Shown here in pieces: positions 8,351-16,030 of a stretch of DNA of 60,766 nucleotides. Below the pieces are notes generated by a model. It was not told where the DNA came from. It saw only the letters and a list, made by a program, of their open reading frames with translations, and made no database searches. The stretch lies in IMG/VR virus record IMGVR_UViG_3300046003_003173, positions 1 through 60,766 of that record; one strand, written 5' to 3'. The position numbers and the translations under genes are program-made. This stretch comes from a virus. Within the stretch, counting starts at the first letter, position 1; each line of letters opens with the position of its first letter.

Positions 8351-10392
8351 CTGAGTCCTCGGCGTAATGTGTAGTGCACGATGACGCTGTTCACCGTGAA
8401 AGGCTGAAGGAGATCTGAGTTCGAGGAAATCCGAATGGCCATGTTTTCAGCGGTCCCGGTAACTTCGATTTCGGACGGCGAAACGTCAGATCCGTCCCAC
8501 ACGAAATTATCCCAAATCATCTCGTCCCAGTAGCTGGACCTCAAGTCGTTCTGGTAAGACAGATCGACAGGCTGGGTTATGGACTCCTTGCGGTAGCCCA
8601 AGTCGTATCCAAACTGAATCTCGGCGTAAGAGTCACCGGTTATCTCGACCGACGCCTTGCGGTACCGCTTCAAAACGCGTGGCGATTTCGTTGAGTTGTA
8701 GACCAAGTTGATGTTGGCCGCAATGGTCCCACCGTCAAAACTGGTCCCCGCGTCCATCTGGTAGACAAAGCCGTTTCCAGATCCGAAGAACTGCACCGTC
8801 CCGCCGCTGGGGGCCTCACCGTCAACGCAGCAGTTGATGGTGTGCGCAAACTGAACCGGCATGCTGCCGAGTAGGTTGGCGTTTGTGATGGTCAGGTACA
8901 GGGCGGAGCCGTCGGAGAAGAAAACCCGGTACTGGCCTTTGTCTCGGTTGACTGAGCTGCCAACGGCCAGTGCCCGGTGCGCTTCAATGAACGGCCGAAT
9001 GTTCATGGTCAGCGAAGCTGGCACGAAGTTGCCGAAGTTCAACGATGTGCTCATGCTGATGACACCTCGGTCGTCAAGCACGTAAGACTGGTCCAAGTTC
9101 TGCGCGGTGTATGCGTAGGCGCCGGTGCCGGTGTTGAACGCCGACAGTTGAAAGTTTGCGGAGCTTGTGCCGTACAAGACCGACGTGTCCTGACGCGTGT
9201 AAACGCCCAAGGCGCCACTTGATTGGTTACCCGGCAGGATCAGCAGGTTGGTGATCTCTGCGTTCATGGCGATCTCGCCAGCGCCCAGCAAAGGGGTCCA
9301 TTGGTACGGATAGCCCAAAGCGCTGAATTGCAAAGAAGCGCCGAAGCTCAAAAACAAATGCTGCTTGTGGAAGCAAATGTGGTTGGGCGTATCCACGGTC
9401 ATGCCGGTGCGAATGGGCACGTAAGTCGTGCCGTCAAATTCAAATGCGTTGTTCTTTCCGTCGCACCCGTACATTTTGTAGTTGGCTGTGCCGCCGCCGA
9501 AGTTGGCGATCACGGTTTCGTAACGGCCGCTGGGTGCCAAAGTGATTTGCACAGGTACGGTCAAGACGTGGGCGTAGGTTGTAGCGCCGATTCGCAAATT
9601 CTCACCAACCGTAAAGGTCCCGGTAACGGTAGACAAAATCAATTGACCGGCCGCATCGCTTGAAGCGTAGGTGCCGTCTTCAAGAACCGTGCGGGCCACC
9701 ACACACGTCGCCCCGCTGGACTGACCGGTCAAGGTGACGCCGTCTGCGATCGCCAAGACGCCGCTATCAAAAGACATGGTCTTGCCAAGGGTAACGGCAG
9801 TCCATCCCGAAGATGTCGACTTGTGCATGACCGAAGCTGTTGCACCGGCGTTGTTTCGCCATGCGTACAGGGTGCCGTTGTAGTAGCCCACGCCGAGCAC
9901 GGATCCGGATCCCGGCACGGCGGTGATGTCGGCCCGGTAGCTGTCTGCGGCAAGGTTGCGGTAGGTCACGTCCAGCAGGCCGTCGGCTGATACCCCTTGC
10001 ACATACGTGATGTCGCCCACATTGGTCGAGCTCACCGAGATGCCTTCTGTGGACAAGAAGGTGCCGGTCTCTCGGGTAATCACCACGTCGTTGCCGGTCC
10101 GCGCGATGACCACGCCGGTGGCTGCGGATGACAAGCCGACGATGGTGTTGCCGACGGCGACCGTGCCGGTCAGTGCGCAGACAAGAAGGTTGTAGACCGC
10201 AGCCGATGGGCTGGGCCTTCCGTCAAAGCGCTCGTATCCAGCGATGCGGGTGTAGCCGCCAGTGATTGAGCACTCGAAGTTGGCAGCCCGGCGGGCGATG
10301 CCCGGGGGCAATGAAAGAGTTGGGGTGACCTGATCCAAGCCGCCATTGAGGCGGATGAGATCGTAATTGACTCTGGGCGTGGTCAGTGGCAT
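8347..10392 (-). CDS. Tail hub / nozzle-type protein (681 aa)
   Basis: The start (MPLTTPRVNYDLIRLNGGLD) and LSLPPGIARRAANFECSITGGYTRIAGYERFDG match the style of podovirus tail-hub or tubular-B proteins, in which a conserved N-terminus precedes a large beta-propeller-like body. It lies directly downstream of the adaptor-like gene (9-base gap) and upstream of the large fibre, the normal place for the nozzle that docks fibres. A C-terminal WDEMIWDNFVWDGSDV stretch is visible. The assignment rests on context and N-terminal style. Confidence 0.6.
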   Translation of the reverse strand: MPLTTPRVNYDLIRLNGGLDQVTPTLSLPPGIARRAANFECSITGGYTRIAGYERFDGRPSPSAAVYNLLVCALTGTVAVGNTIVGLSSAATGVVIARTGNDVVITRETGTFLSTEGISVSSTNVGDITYVQGVSADGLLDVTYRNLAADSYRADITAVPGSGSVLGVGYYNGTLYAWRNNAGATASVMHKSTSSGWTAVTLGKTMSFDSGVLAIADGVTLTGQSSGATCVVARTVLEDGTYASSDAAGQLILSTVTGTFTVGENLRIGATTYAHVLTVPVQITLAPSGRYETVIANFGGGTANYKMYGCDGKNNAFEFDGTTYVPIRTGMTVDTPNHICFHKQHLFLSFGASLQFSALGYPYQWTPLLGAGEIAMNAEITNLLILPGNQSSGALGVYTRQDTSVLYGTSSANFQLSAFNTGTGAYAYTAQNLDQSYVLDDRGVISMSTSLNFGNFVPASLTMNIRPFIEAHRALAVGSSVNRDKGQYRVFFSDGSALYLTITNANLLGSMPVQFAHTINCCVDGEAPSGGTVQFFGSGNGFVYQMDAGTSFDGGTIAANINLVYNSTKSPRVLKRYRKASVEITGDSYAEIQFGYDLGYRKESITQPVDLSYQNDLRSSYWDEMIWDNFVWDGSDVSPSEIEVTGTAENMAIRISSNSDLLQPFTVNSVIVHYTLRRGLR

Positions 10393-10401
10393 CTGGTCTC
10401 T

Positions 10402-11094
10402 TTAGGCAAGAGGCGGACCACTGACAACGGTTGGCAGCTGGTCGATGTCCAGACGGTTCATCAAACGCTTGAATTCAAACTCGCCCCGCTGGTAAACCTC
10501 CGGAGCCGATTCATAACCGCCGTAGAACATCATGGCCCGGTAGACGATCATCATCTGGAATCGGGTGGGGAAGTAAGCGGAAGGCTCGTCAGTGGCCGCA
10601 GAGAACTCGGTGGGCTGCACGTAGTACTCGCCCACAACAACGTAAGGCTGATCAGGGATCGAGCCAAAACCCAAGTTTTTATCAGGGTCGATCGTGATGA
10701 CCACTGGCCTTGCATACGTTGTCCGCATGTTCCCGTACATGTACAGGTTGCGGAACGTCGTGTAGTCCATGTAGTTTGACAGCTGCTCGTCTTTGTAGTT
10801 TTGGCCTACAGACGAGATCCGCCAACTGTCACGTTTCCAGTTTCCGAAAGTGGTCCCCACACCGGCTTCGGTGGGGGTGTAGATTTGCTGTTGCGTGACC
10901 GTGTTGAACTGCACTGGCTGGCGCATCCACTGCCAGTCCTCCTTGGCCGTCTGCACATCAACCCACGCGCTGTTAATCCACGCAGCGATCCGCGCGGACT
11001 CGCCTGTAAGGCCAGTGACGGTGACCAGAGGGGTGCCGGCGCCTGAGACGCCGCACTCCACCCTTGCGCGATTAATCAGCTGTAGGAAATTCAC
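10402..11094 (-). CDS. Phage adaptor / tail tubular A-like protein (230 aa)
   Basis: It begins MNFLQLINRARVECGVSG and contains ARIAAWINSAWVDVQTAKEDW followed by tyrosine- and beta-rich sequence (VGEYYVQPTEFSAATDEPSAYFP) and a C-terminal helix (FEFKRLMNRLDIDQ). This is the pattern of P22 gp4-like or tail-tubular-A adaptors, which sit between portal and tail. It overlaps the upstream gene by four bases. A different adaptor-type protein is partly visible at 1-509. Confidence 0.65.
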   Translation of the reverse strand: MNFLQLINRARVECGVSGAGTPLVTVTGLTGESARIAAWINSAWVDVQTAKEDWQWMRQPVQFNTVTQQQIYTPTEAGVGTTFGNWKRDSWRISSVGQNYKDEQLSNYMDYTTFRNLYMYGNMRTTYARPVVITIDPDKNLGFGSIPDQPYVVVGEYYVQPTEFSAATDEPSAYFPTRFQMMIVYRAMMFYGGYESAPEVYQRGEFEFKRLMNRLDIDQLPTVVSGPPLA

Positions 11095-11513
11095 GTAGCT
11101 TCAGCCAATACGTTGGTGAGCCATGCGCGACCCCGGGGGTTTGCGTCTTCCATGAGCTCGAATGGGTAAGCCAAACCGTGACGCGCGACCATGTCGATCT
11201 GGTCAGGAGCCGCGGGATTGCGGGTGACTTGGCTGTACTTGGTCTCTTTCATGTGTGCCAAGATCTCAACGTACTTGCGGCGGACCGTAGTGGGCACGCC
11301 ACGCATGATCGGCTGGTTGGTTCCGTTGCAGTTGAGGATCACGTGAGGAGCTTGGTTTTCATCGGTGCTGGAGTGAACCATCACGGTGACCATCTCATTC
11401 ATAAACATCTCGCTGGAAGCCAGTTCGCGCAGGTCGGGGACTCGCGAAACGGGATCAATCATCGGTGCGTCATCGTGGATCTCGATGCCAGCGATTACTT
11501 CTTTTTTTGCCAT
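11091..11513 (-). CDS. Conserved virion-operon protein of unknown function (140 aa)
   Basis: The start MAKKEVIAGIEIHDDAP is preferred because GGAG lies seven bases upstream; an ATG six bases earlier has poor spacing. The protein contains MVTVMVHSSTDENQAPHVILNCNG and RRKYVEILAHMKETKY. I do not recognise the family. It lies just after a strong terminator hairpin and overlaps the adaptor gene by four bases, so it may be co-translated with it. Confidence 0.7.
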   Translation of the reverse strand: MAKKEVIAGIEIHDDAPMIDPVSRVPDLRELASSEMFMNEMVTVMVHSSTDENQAPHVILNCNGTNQPIMRGVPTTVRRKYVEILAHMKETKYSQVTRNPAAPDQIDMVARHGLAYPFELMEDANPRGRAWLTNVLAEAT

Positions 11514-11549
11514 TCTCATTCTCCGTTGGGGTTAAAAAACTCTCTTGCC

Positions 11550-11578
11550 AAAAAGCAGACCACCCGAAGGTGGCCTGC
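11550..11578 (-). terminator. Rho-independent terminator after capsid genes
   Basis: Read on the minus strand this is a GC-rich stem (GCAGG.CACC with loop TTCG, one internal mismatch) followed at once by five T. It lies between the 145-aa gene (11608-12045) and the 140-aa gene (11091-11513), so it would end or attenuate capsid transcripts before the tail genes. Confidence 0.7.
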
Positions 11579-11607
11579 GTAAAAACCTCTTCAAGGAGGA
11601 TGGCAAA

Positions 11608-12045
11608 TTACTGGGCCGAGCCGGGCATGTCCATGCAGTCGCTGAAGGTGTCAGTAACACCAGCAGCACCAAGGTCAGTCGAGCCGGGGGTAAACGTAGC
11701 AGACGAGCTGGTAACTATTTTGATCAAACCGACCAAAGTTGTACCGGCTGTGACCTGACCGGGCACTGGGCATGGATCGCCAGCGGCAACGATAGGACCT
11801 TGCGTGGTTGACACGGCGCCAGCGGCTGTGATCCACACGGCAAACAAGCAGGCTTGCGAGTTGCCCAAGGCGGTGCCGGCCGTGAAAGGCAGGTTGTCGG
11901 TAGCAGCTTTAGACTTGAAAATACCGTTGCTTGTGAAAGTCAAGGTGTTCGCAGTCTTGAAGGTGTTGGCGTCGGTGCCTTCAGCCAAGCCGGCGGCGGT
12001 GAGGGAGAGGTAGCCACTATTGGCTTGTTCGATGTTGTATGACAT
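11608..12045 (-). CDS. Capsid-cluster protein, possible decoration protein (145 aa)
   Basis: It begins MSYNIEQANSGYLSLTAAGL and is rich in Ala, Gly, Thr and Ser with few charges, a composition common in capsid decoration or head-fibre proteins. It has three Cys, including DPCPVPGQV and SDCMDMPG near the C-terminus. The next gene upstream is the similar-composition protein at 12067, and the capsid gene is two genes away. The function is inferred only from position and composition. Confidence 0.6.
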   Translation of the reverse strand: MSYNIEQANSGYLSLTAAGLAEGTDANTFKTANTLTFTSNGIFKSKAATDNLPFTAGTALGNSQACLFAVWITAAGAVSTTQGPIVAAGDPCPVPGQVTAGTTLVGLIKIVTSSSATFTPGSTDLGAAGVTDTFSDCMDMPGSAQ

Positions 12046-12066
12046 GATGAATTTCCTTCAAGAAGA

Positions 12067-12564
12067 TTAGGAGACAGTTGCCGAGAACGGAGTTGCTTCC
12101 GAACCGGTTGCAGCGGTGAACACGCGCACGGCGAAGGTGCCGGCGATTGCATCGATGATCTCGATGTGATCGCCAGCAAGGCCGCCCAGTGTCGAGCCGT
12201 TGAGGGTGATGGTGTCGCTCGTGGAAGTCGTGGCATAACCCAAGACCGCCGCCGCGCCATCGCTGATAACAAACGCTCGGCCAGACATCACGTCAGTAGC
12301 ATTGTTCACCTTGATGGTGGTGCTGTTTGATGTGATGGTGGTGCCGATGATGAATCGGTAGACAGAACCAGTGCCGGTAGCATTAGGCAGGGTGACTGCA
12401 CATCCTGCTGCGGCATTGATAACCATCGTGCGACCGCCGTTGACTTCGCGAGTGCAAGTCAAAGCGCCAGTGACTTCGACTGTCGGGGTGGCCTCCACCG
12501 CGCCGACCACGTCACCTGTTAGCACTCCGTTGTTCAGAAGGCTGTAATAAGCTGCATTGCTCAT
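12067..12564 (-). CDS. Capsid-cluster beta-rich protein, possible head fibre/decoration (165 aa)
   Basis: It begins MSNAAYYSLLNNGVLTGDVV and continues with alternating beta-type sequence (GGRTMVINAAAGCAVTLPNA, SVYRFIIGTTITSNSTTIKV). The composition is like that of head decoration or short fibre proteins. It lies directly downstream of the major capsid gene with a Shine-Dalgarno (AAAGGAACAC) before ATG. The function is unproven. Confidence 0.6.
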   Translation of the reverse strand: MSNAAYYSLLNNGVLTGDVVGAVEATPTVEVTGALTCTREVNGGRTMVINAAAGCAVTLPNATGTGSVYRFIIGTTITSNSTTIKVNNATDVMSGRAFVISDGAAAVLGYATTSTSDTITLNGSTLGGLAGDHIEIIDAIAGTFAVRVFTAATGSEATPFSATVS

Positions 12565-12614
12565 GGTGTGTTCCTTTAGTTAGGACGGGGCCGGGGTAAC
12601 CCAGCCCCTAGTCA

Positions 12615-13676
12615 TTACAGGGCGGTCACACCGGCTTCGATACGGGCCATGAAGGCGTCGTTCAGACGCACAGTCGCGAACCATGTAGAAGCGCCCACGT
12701 AGCCGAACTGGCCCAGCGGGTTGGCGTGGTTGGTCTGCGATGCTTTGAGGACCACAGGCTTGATTGCAGACATGCCCTTCAGAGCGACTTGGCCCCAAGC
12801 GTCTTCACCGATGATGATGAATGGGTACACGTCGACGTTGGCAGCACCAACAGACAGCATGCCGCTCGAGCCAACCGAAGCGCCGGCAGCCAAGAACGAT
12901 TTCAACAGGGGTGAGCTGATGAAACGGAAGTCTTCGCATGCACCAACTTCGCGGTCATGGATCGGCTTGAACGAACCGTACTCTTCAACCCGGGTGAAGC
13001 CGGGCAGATTACGGATGTCGCTGACAGCGTCAGTGTGGCAGAACACCACGTATGCAGGCTGCACAGCCCGAGTACCGAAGTTGACACCGGGAGCCAGACG
13101 ACTGGTCACACGACGCGAACGGTTGGACTCGAGGGTACGAGCTGATTTACGAATTGCGTTCAGGCTGATGGCCGTGTTCACAGCGGAGCGGCTGGAGCCG
13201 TTCGCGTAGATCACAGTGGAGCCAGCCTTCAGCACCCCGTAACGAACCATCTCCATCACCTCGGCCAGAGTCTCGCCCGTGAGCTTGACCATTTCGCCGG
13301 GGATGTCGTCTTCGTACAGCTGCTCGACCTTGCTGGAGTACTTGAACAGCACGCCATATTGCTGGAGCTGAACAGACACGTCTTGGAACGAGATCGTGTT
13401 CGCGTTGGGAGTCACACCCTCAGCCAACACGAAGTTGGAAGCGGTGATGTCCGGTGTGCCGACGTAGCGGCTGGTGTTTTCAATCGTGGTACCCGCGGTC
13501 GATGCGCCAAAGGGCAGAGTACGACGAAACACCAAGGTGTCTGTCGAGTTCTGTGGCATCTCGCGTTGAGTACCGAAATCGCCCAGTACGGTGATGGGCT
13601 GGGCATGCTCAAGCATGCCCTGTGCAGCGCGGATAAGGTTTCGCGATGCTACGGTGCCGTAATTTTGGATAGACAT
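12615..13676 (-). CDS. Major capsid protein, N4-gp56 family (353 aa)
   Basis: The sequence matches the N4-gp56 capsid family: MSIQNYGTVASRNLIRAAQG, a region with FRRTLPFGAST and NTISFQDVSVQLQQYGVLFK, then VEQLYEDDIPGEMVKLTGE, and a C-terminal FIIIGEDAWGQVALKG. About 350 residues is normal for the family. It lies downstream of the scaffold-like gene and upstream of two possible decoration proteins. It would form the icosahedral shell of the head. Confidence 0.9.
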   Translation of the reverse strand: MSIQNYGTVASRNLIRAAQGMLEHAQPITVLGDFGTQREMPQNSTDTLVFRRTLPFGASTAGTTIENTSRYVGTPDITASNFVLAEGVTPNANTISFQDVSVQLQQYGVLFKYSSKVEQLYEDDIPGEMVKLTGETLAEVMEMVRYGVLKAGSTVIYANGSSRSAVNTAISLNAIRKSARTLESNRSRRVTSRLAPGVNFGTRAVQPAYVVFCHTDAVSDIRNLPGFTRVEEYGSFKPIHDREVGACEDFRFISSPLLKSFLAAGASVGSSGMLSVGAANVDVYPFIIIGEDAWGQVALKGMSAIKPVVLKASQTNHANPLGQFGYVGASTWFATVRLNDAFMARIEAGVTAL

Positions 13677-13704
13677 GGTCTAGTTTCTTTCTTTGAAAAT
13701 TGAG

Positions 13705-14577
13705 TTAATAGCCGCGTTCTTTGAGCTCTCGCTCACGTTTCTTGGCTTCGTAATTCCACAGTTCAGTTGGTGACATGTCGCCAAGTGTTTTAGGCGGTGG
13801 TGTCTGGCCAGTTCGAGTTGTCGCGGCTGCAGCGAGACGTGCTCCGCGCTCTTGCCTGATTTCCGTAGCCGAAACCGATTTGGATGCGTTGAACAAGTCA
13901 AGCATCTTGATCGCGTCTCTGGCTGCCGAGCTGTCAGCGAGTGCTCGGGTATCAGGCGACTGCACGGTGAACCATTGCGCGAATTCAGTCGTGTTGACCG
14001 TATCGCGCCAGTTCTCGTACTTACCTTCTATCCGGGCCTCTTCCATGAGGCGCCCCATCTCAGCGCGGGTTTGTGCGACCTGCTGTTGAACGTAGCCTGT
14101 CACCTGTTCAGGTGTCAAACCTTGTTGCTGGCCACCCACCTTCGATGCGACGTATTCCTCCATCGCTCCTGCCCACTCGGGAAAATCCTGTTTGAGCTGG
14201 TCCCACTTTTCCGGGTTCTTGGCTGCGCTAACGATGGCTGTCTGCGAAGGCGCTTCTTGCGTTGCCGCTTGACGTGCCTGCTGAGCCTCTCGTTGCATCG
14301 CTGCCACGCGACCCTCGGTCGTTTTGACATGGTGCAGCAGTTGAGCATTTGCCTGTGCTAATTCATCGATCTGAGCCAATTTGGCACGGACCGTTGGGGA
14401 TAGCCCAGCCAGCGGATCTTCCGGCTGTTCCAGTTGTTGTGGTTCAAGGTCTTGCGGCGTTTCCGGCGCATCGGCTAAAAGCTCTGTTGCGGACGAGCTA
14501 TCGTCGACATCGAGCTTGGACGCCTCTTGGTCCCATAACTTCTGTGCTTCTTCCGAAGACAGTTGGTTTTCTTCCAC
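13705..14577 (-). CDS. Scaffold-like capsid assembly protein (290 aa)
   Basis: A GTG start at 14577 lies eight bases after GGAG. The protein is highly charged and helical: an acidic N-terminus (EENQLSSEEAQKLWDQEASK), Gln- and Glu-rich coiled coils (QANAQLLHHVKTTEGRVAAM, AQQARQAATQEAPSQ), and a C-terminus ending PTELWNYEAKKRERELKERG. An acidic N-terminus, coiled coil and basic C-terminus upstream of the capsid gene is the usual scaffold profile. Confidence 0.75.
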   Translation of the reverse strand: MEENQLSSEEAQKLWDQEASKLDVDDSSSATELLADAPETPQDLEPQQLEQPEDPLAGLSPTVRAKLAQIDELAQANAQLLHHVKTTEGRVAAMQREAQQARQAATQEAPSQTAIVSAAKNPEKWDQLKQDFPEWAGAMEEYVASKVGGQQQGLTPEQVTGYVQQQVAQTRAEMGRLMEEARIEGKYENWRDTVNTTEFAQWFTVQSPDTRALADSSAARDAIKMLDLFNASKSVSATEIRQERGARLAAAATTRTGQTPPPKTLGDMSPTELWNYEAKKRERELKERGY

Positions 14578-14636
14578 TTTTTGCTCTCCAAATAAAGACC
14601 GTCTTTCAACGGCCCACTAAAAAGGCCAAGCGGGAT

Positions 14637-14837
14637 TTACTCCGGCTCAACCACCACACCCCGAGTTGCCGCATTGGGCAAGTCGAGAAATCTTTTTAGC
14701 ATGCGTATCTCACCACGCAACGCAGCTGTCTCTGTGTCGGAGAGGGCGACAGCGTCGTTCTTGGTTCTGGCCTGCTCAAGCTGGGCCTCTGCCCACTTGC
14801 GCAACTGGTGCCATGTGCTTGATGAGTAATCGGTCAT
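14637..14837 (-). CDS. Small conserved virion-cluster protein (66 aa)
   Basis: A helical protein beginning MTDYSSSTWHQLRKWAEAQL with TAALRGEIRMLKRFLDLPNA. I recall similar short ORFs beside portal and capsid genes in other phages; the role is unknown. Unusually, its ATG is preceded by seven T that form the tail of a terminator-like hairpin, and no Shine-Dalgarno is visible, so its translation may be weak, leaderless, or depend on readthrough. Confidence 0.6.
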   Translation of the reverse strand: MTDYSSSTWHQLRKWAEAQLEQARTKNDAVALSDTETAALRGEIRMLKRFLDLPNAATRGVVVEPE

Positions 14838-14865
14838 AAAAAAAGCCAGCTTCAGGGGCCGGCTT
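14838..14865 (-). terminator. Rho-independent terminator abutting a start codon
   Basis: On the minus strand AAGCCGGC pairs with GCTGGCTT (one G-T wobble) around a seven-base loop, followed by a seven-T run that ends directly at the ATG of the 66-aa gene. It would stop transcripts coming from the terminase-portal side before the scaffold and capsid genes. Confidence 0.7.
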
Positions 14866-14874
14866 CGGTAAATT

Positions 14875-14893
14875 TTGGGCGCACTTCGCCCAA
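14875..14893. other. Perfect hairpin in intergenic spacer
   Basis: TTGGGCG and CGCCCAA form a seven-base-pair stem with a five-base loop. No T run follows on either strand. It lies just upstream of the terminator at 14838-14865 (minus-strand sense), so the two form a tandem pair of structures. The rest of 14894-14953 is AT-rich and has no recognised gene. Confidence 0.6.
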
Positions 14894-14953
14894 AGAAATT
14901 CTATAACAAACTGTGGGTATTACGCAACAACTAAATTTCATGGGCTTTTTTTG

Positions 14954-16021
14954 TTACAGCTTCACCGTCTGGTCACTGCCAGCCCCTGTGCTGAGATTGA
15001 ACGTCGATGCCGCCGTCGCCGCGCCGGGAGTGTACGTTTGCCAGTCAGTGCTAGGCGGTGCAAAGCCGGCCGGAGCCGTGTACCGCTGGCCAGTCTTGGG
15101 GTTGTAGTAGTTTTGTGTGGCTCCCGTTTTGGCCTTTGCCGCGTCATATCTAAAACCGTAGGGGTTGTAAGGCGCAATGCTGGGGCCGCCAGTGTTGTTG
15201 CCCAGCGCCCCAATCGTTGGCGTCACGCCTGTAGGCAGGCCAACTTGCGCGTTCTGGCTAAACAGTTGCTGCTGCACCCCCGAAATCAGGCCGCCGGTAT
15301 TGACATTGCCTGTCTCTGTGTTGGGCACGCTAAACGTCCCGGGGGTGGCGGCAAGGGGGTTGGCGGCAAGGCTGTTAGCTCCGGTCAATAGTCCAGCGCC
15401 ACCGGATGCCACCGGAAGGTTGAGTTGTATCGGCGCAACCTGCGCGGTGCTGGTCGCAGCACCTTTAATCAGGCCGGGCGTTACAGCGGCTGAGGGTACT
15501 GTGGTGAGTTGGCCGGCTGTTGTTGGCGGCGTAAACGTGGTGACTGGGACCGGGACCGACCCCTTACCCGTTGCGGAGTTGCCGCTGGCGTAGAAAGTCT
15601 CGCCCAGCCCGCCTTGGCCGCCGGGGTCATACCTTGTAGCCACGTCGTCAGGGGCGTACTTTGCCATGTCGGCCACGGTTCGGACGCCTGCCTGATAGCC
15701 GGTGGTGTTTCCCTCAGCCAACTTCTTCACAGCTGCGTATCCGCCGGCAGCATTGAATTCTGATGTTGGCACCCCGCCAACCTGAGACCGCCGCATCAAT
15801 TCGGCCGCTTCATCCGATGTTATCTTGGTTGCAAGGGCCGATGTGTCCACCTTGGCGTCGGCAAAATAGCTACCCAATTTATCAGCACTAACGCCGGCAG
15901 CCCTTGAAAGATCCGCAAGGGTTACCCCGCTCGCGGCTGCGGTTGCCGCAAGGGCTGCCGGTTTTAAAATGTTTTGATTAACAAGTGCTTTGATTTCGGC
16001 GTCTGAAAGTTTTGTCGCCAT
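14954..16021 (-). CDS. Virion-cluster protein of unknown function (355 aa)
   Basis: The N-terminal 130 residues are helical and Ala/Asp-rich (LSDAEIKALVNQNILK, AAGVSADKLGSYFADAKVD). The remainder is low-complexity, rich in Gly, Pro, Thr and Asn (PVPVTTFTPPTTAGQLTT, NPYGFRYDAAKAKTGATQNY). I recognise no domain. It lies between the portal gene and the terminator, with good Shine-Dalgarno spacing, and is probably a minor virion component. Confidence 0.7.
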   Translation of the reverse strand: MATKLSDAEIKALVNQNILKPAALAATAAASGVTLADLSRAAGVSADKLGSYFADAKVDTSALATKITSDEAAELMRRSQVGGVPTSEFNAAGGYAAVKKLAEGNTTGYQAGVRTVADMAKYAPDDVATRYDPGGQGGLGETFYASGNSATGKGSVPVPVTTFTPPTTAGQLTTVPSAAVTPGLIKGAATSTAQVAPIQLNLPVASGGAGLLTGANSLAANPLAATPGTFSVPNTETGNVNTGGLISGVQQQLFSQNAQVGLPTGVTPTIGALGNNTGGPSIAPYNPYGFRYDAAKAKTGATQNYYNPKTGQRYTAPAGFAPPSTDWQTYTPGAATAASTFNLSTGAGSDQTVKL

Positions 16022-16030
16022 GGTTTCTCC

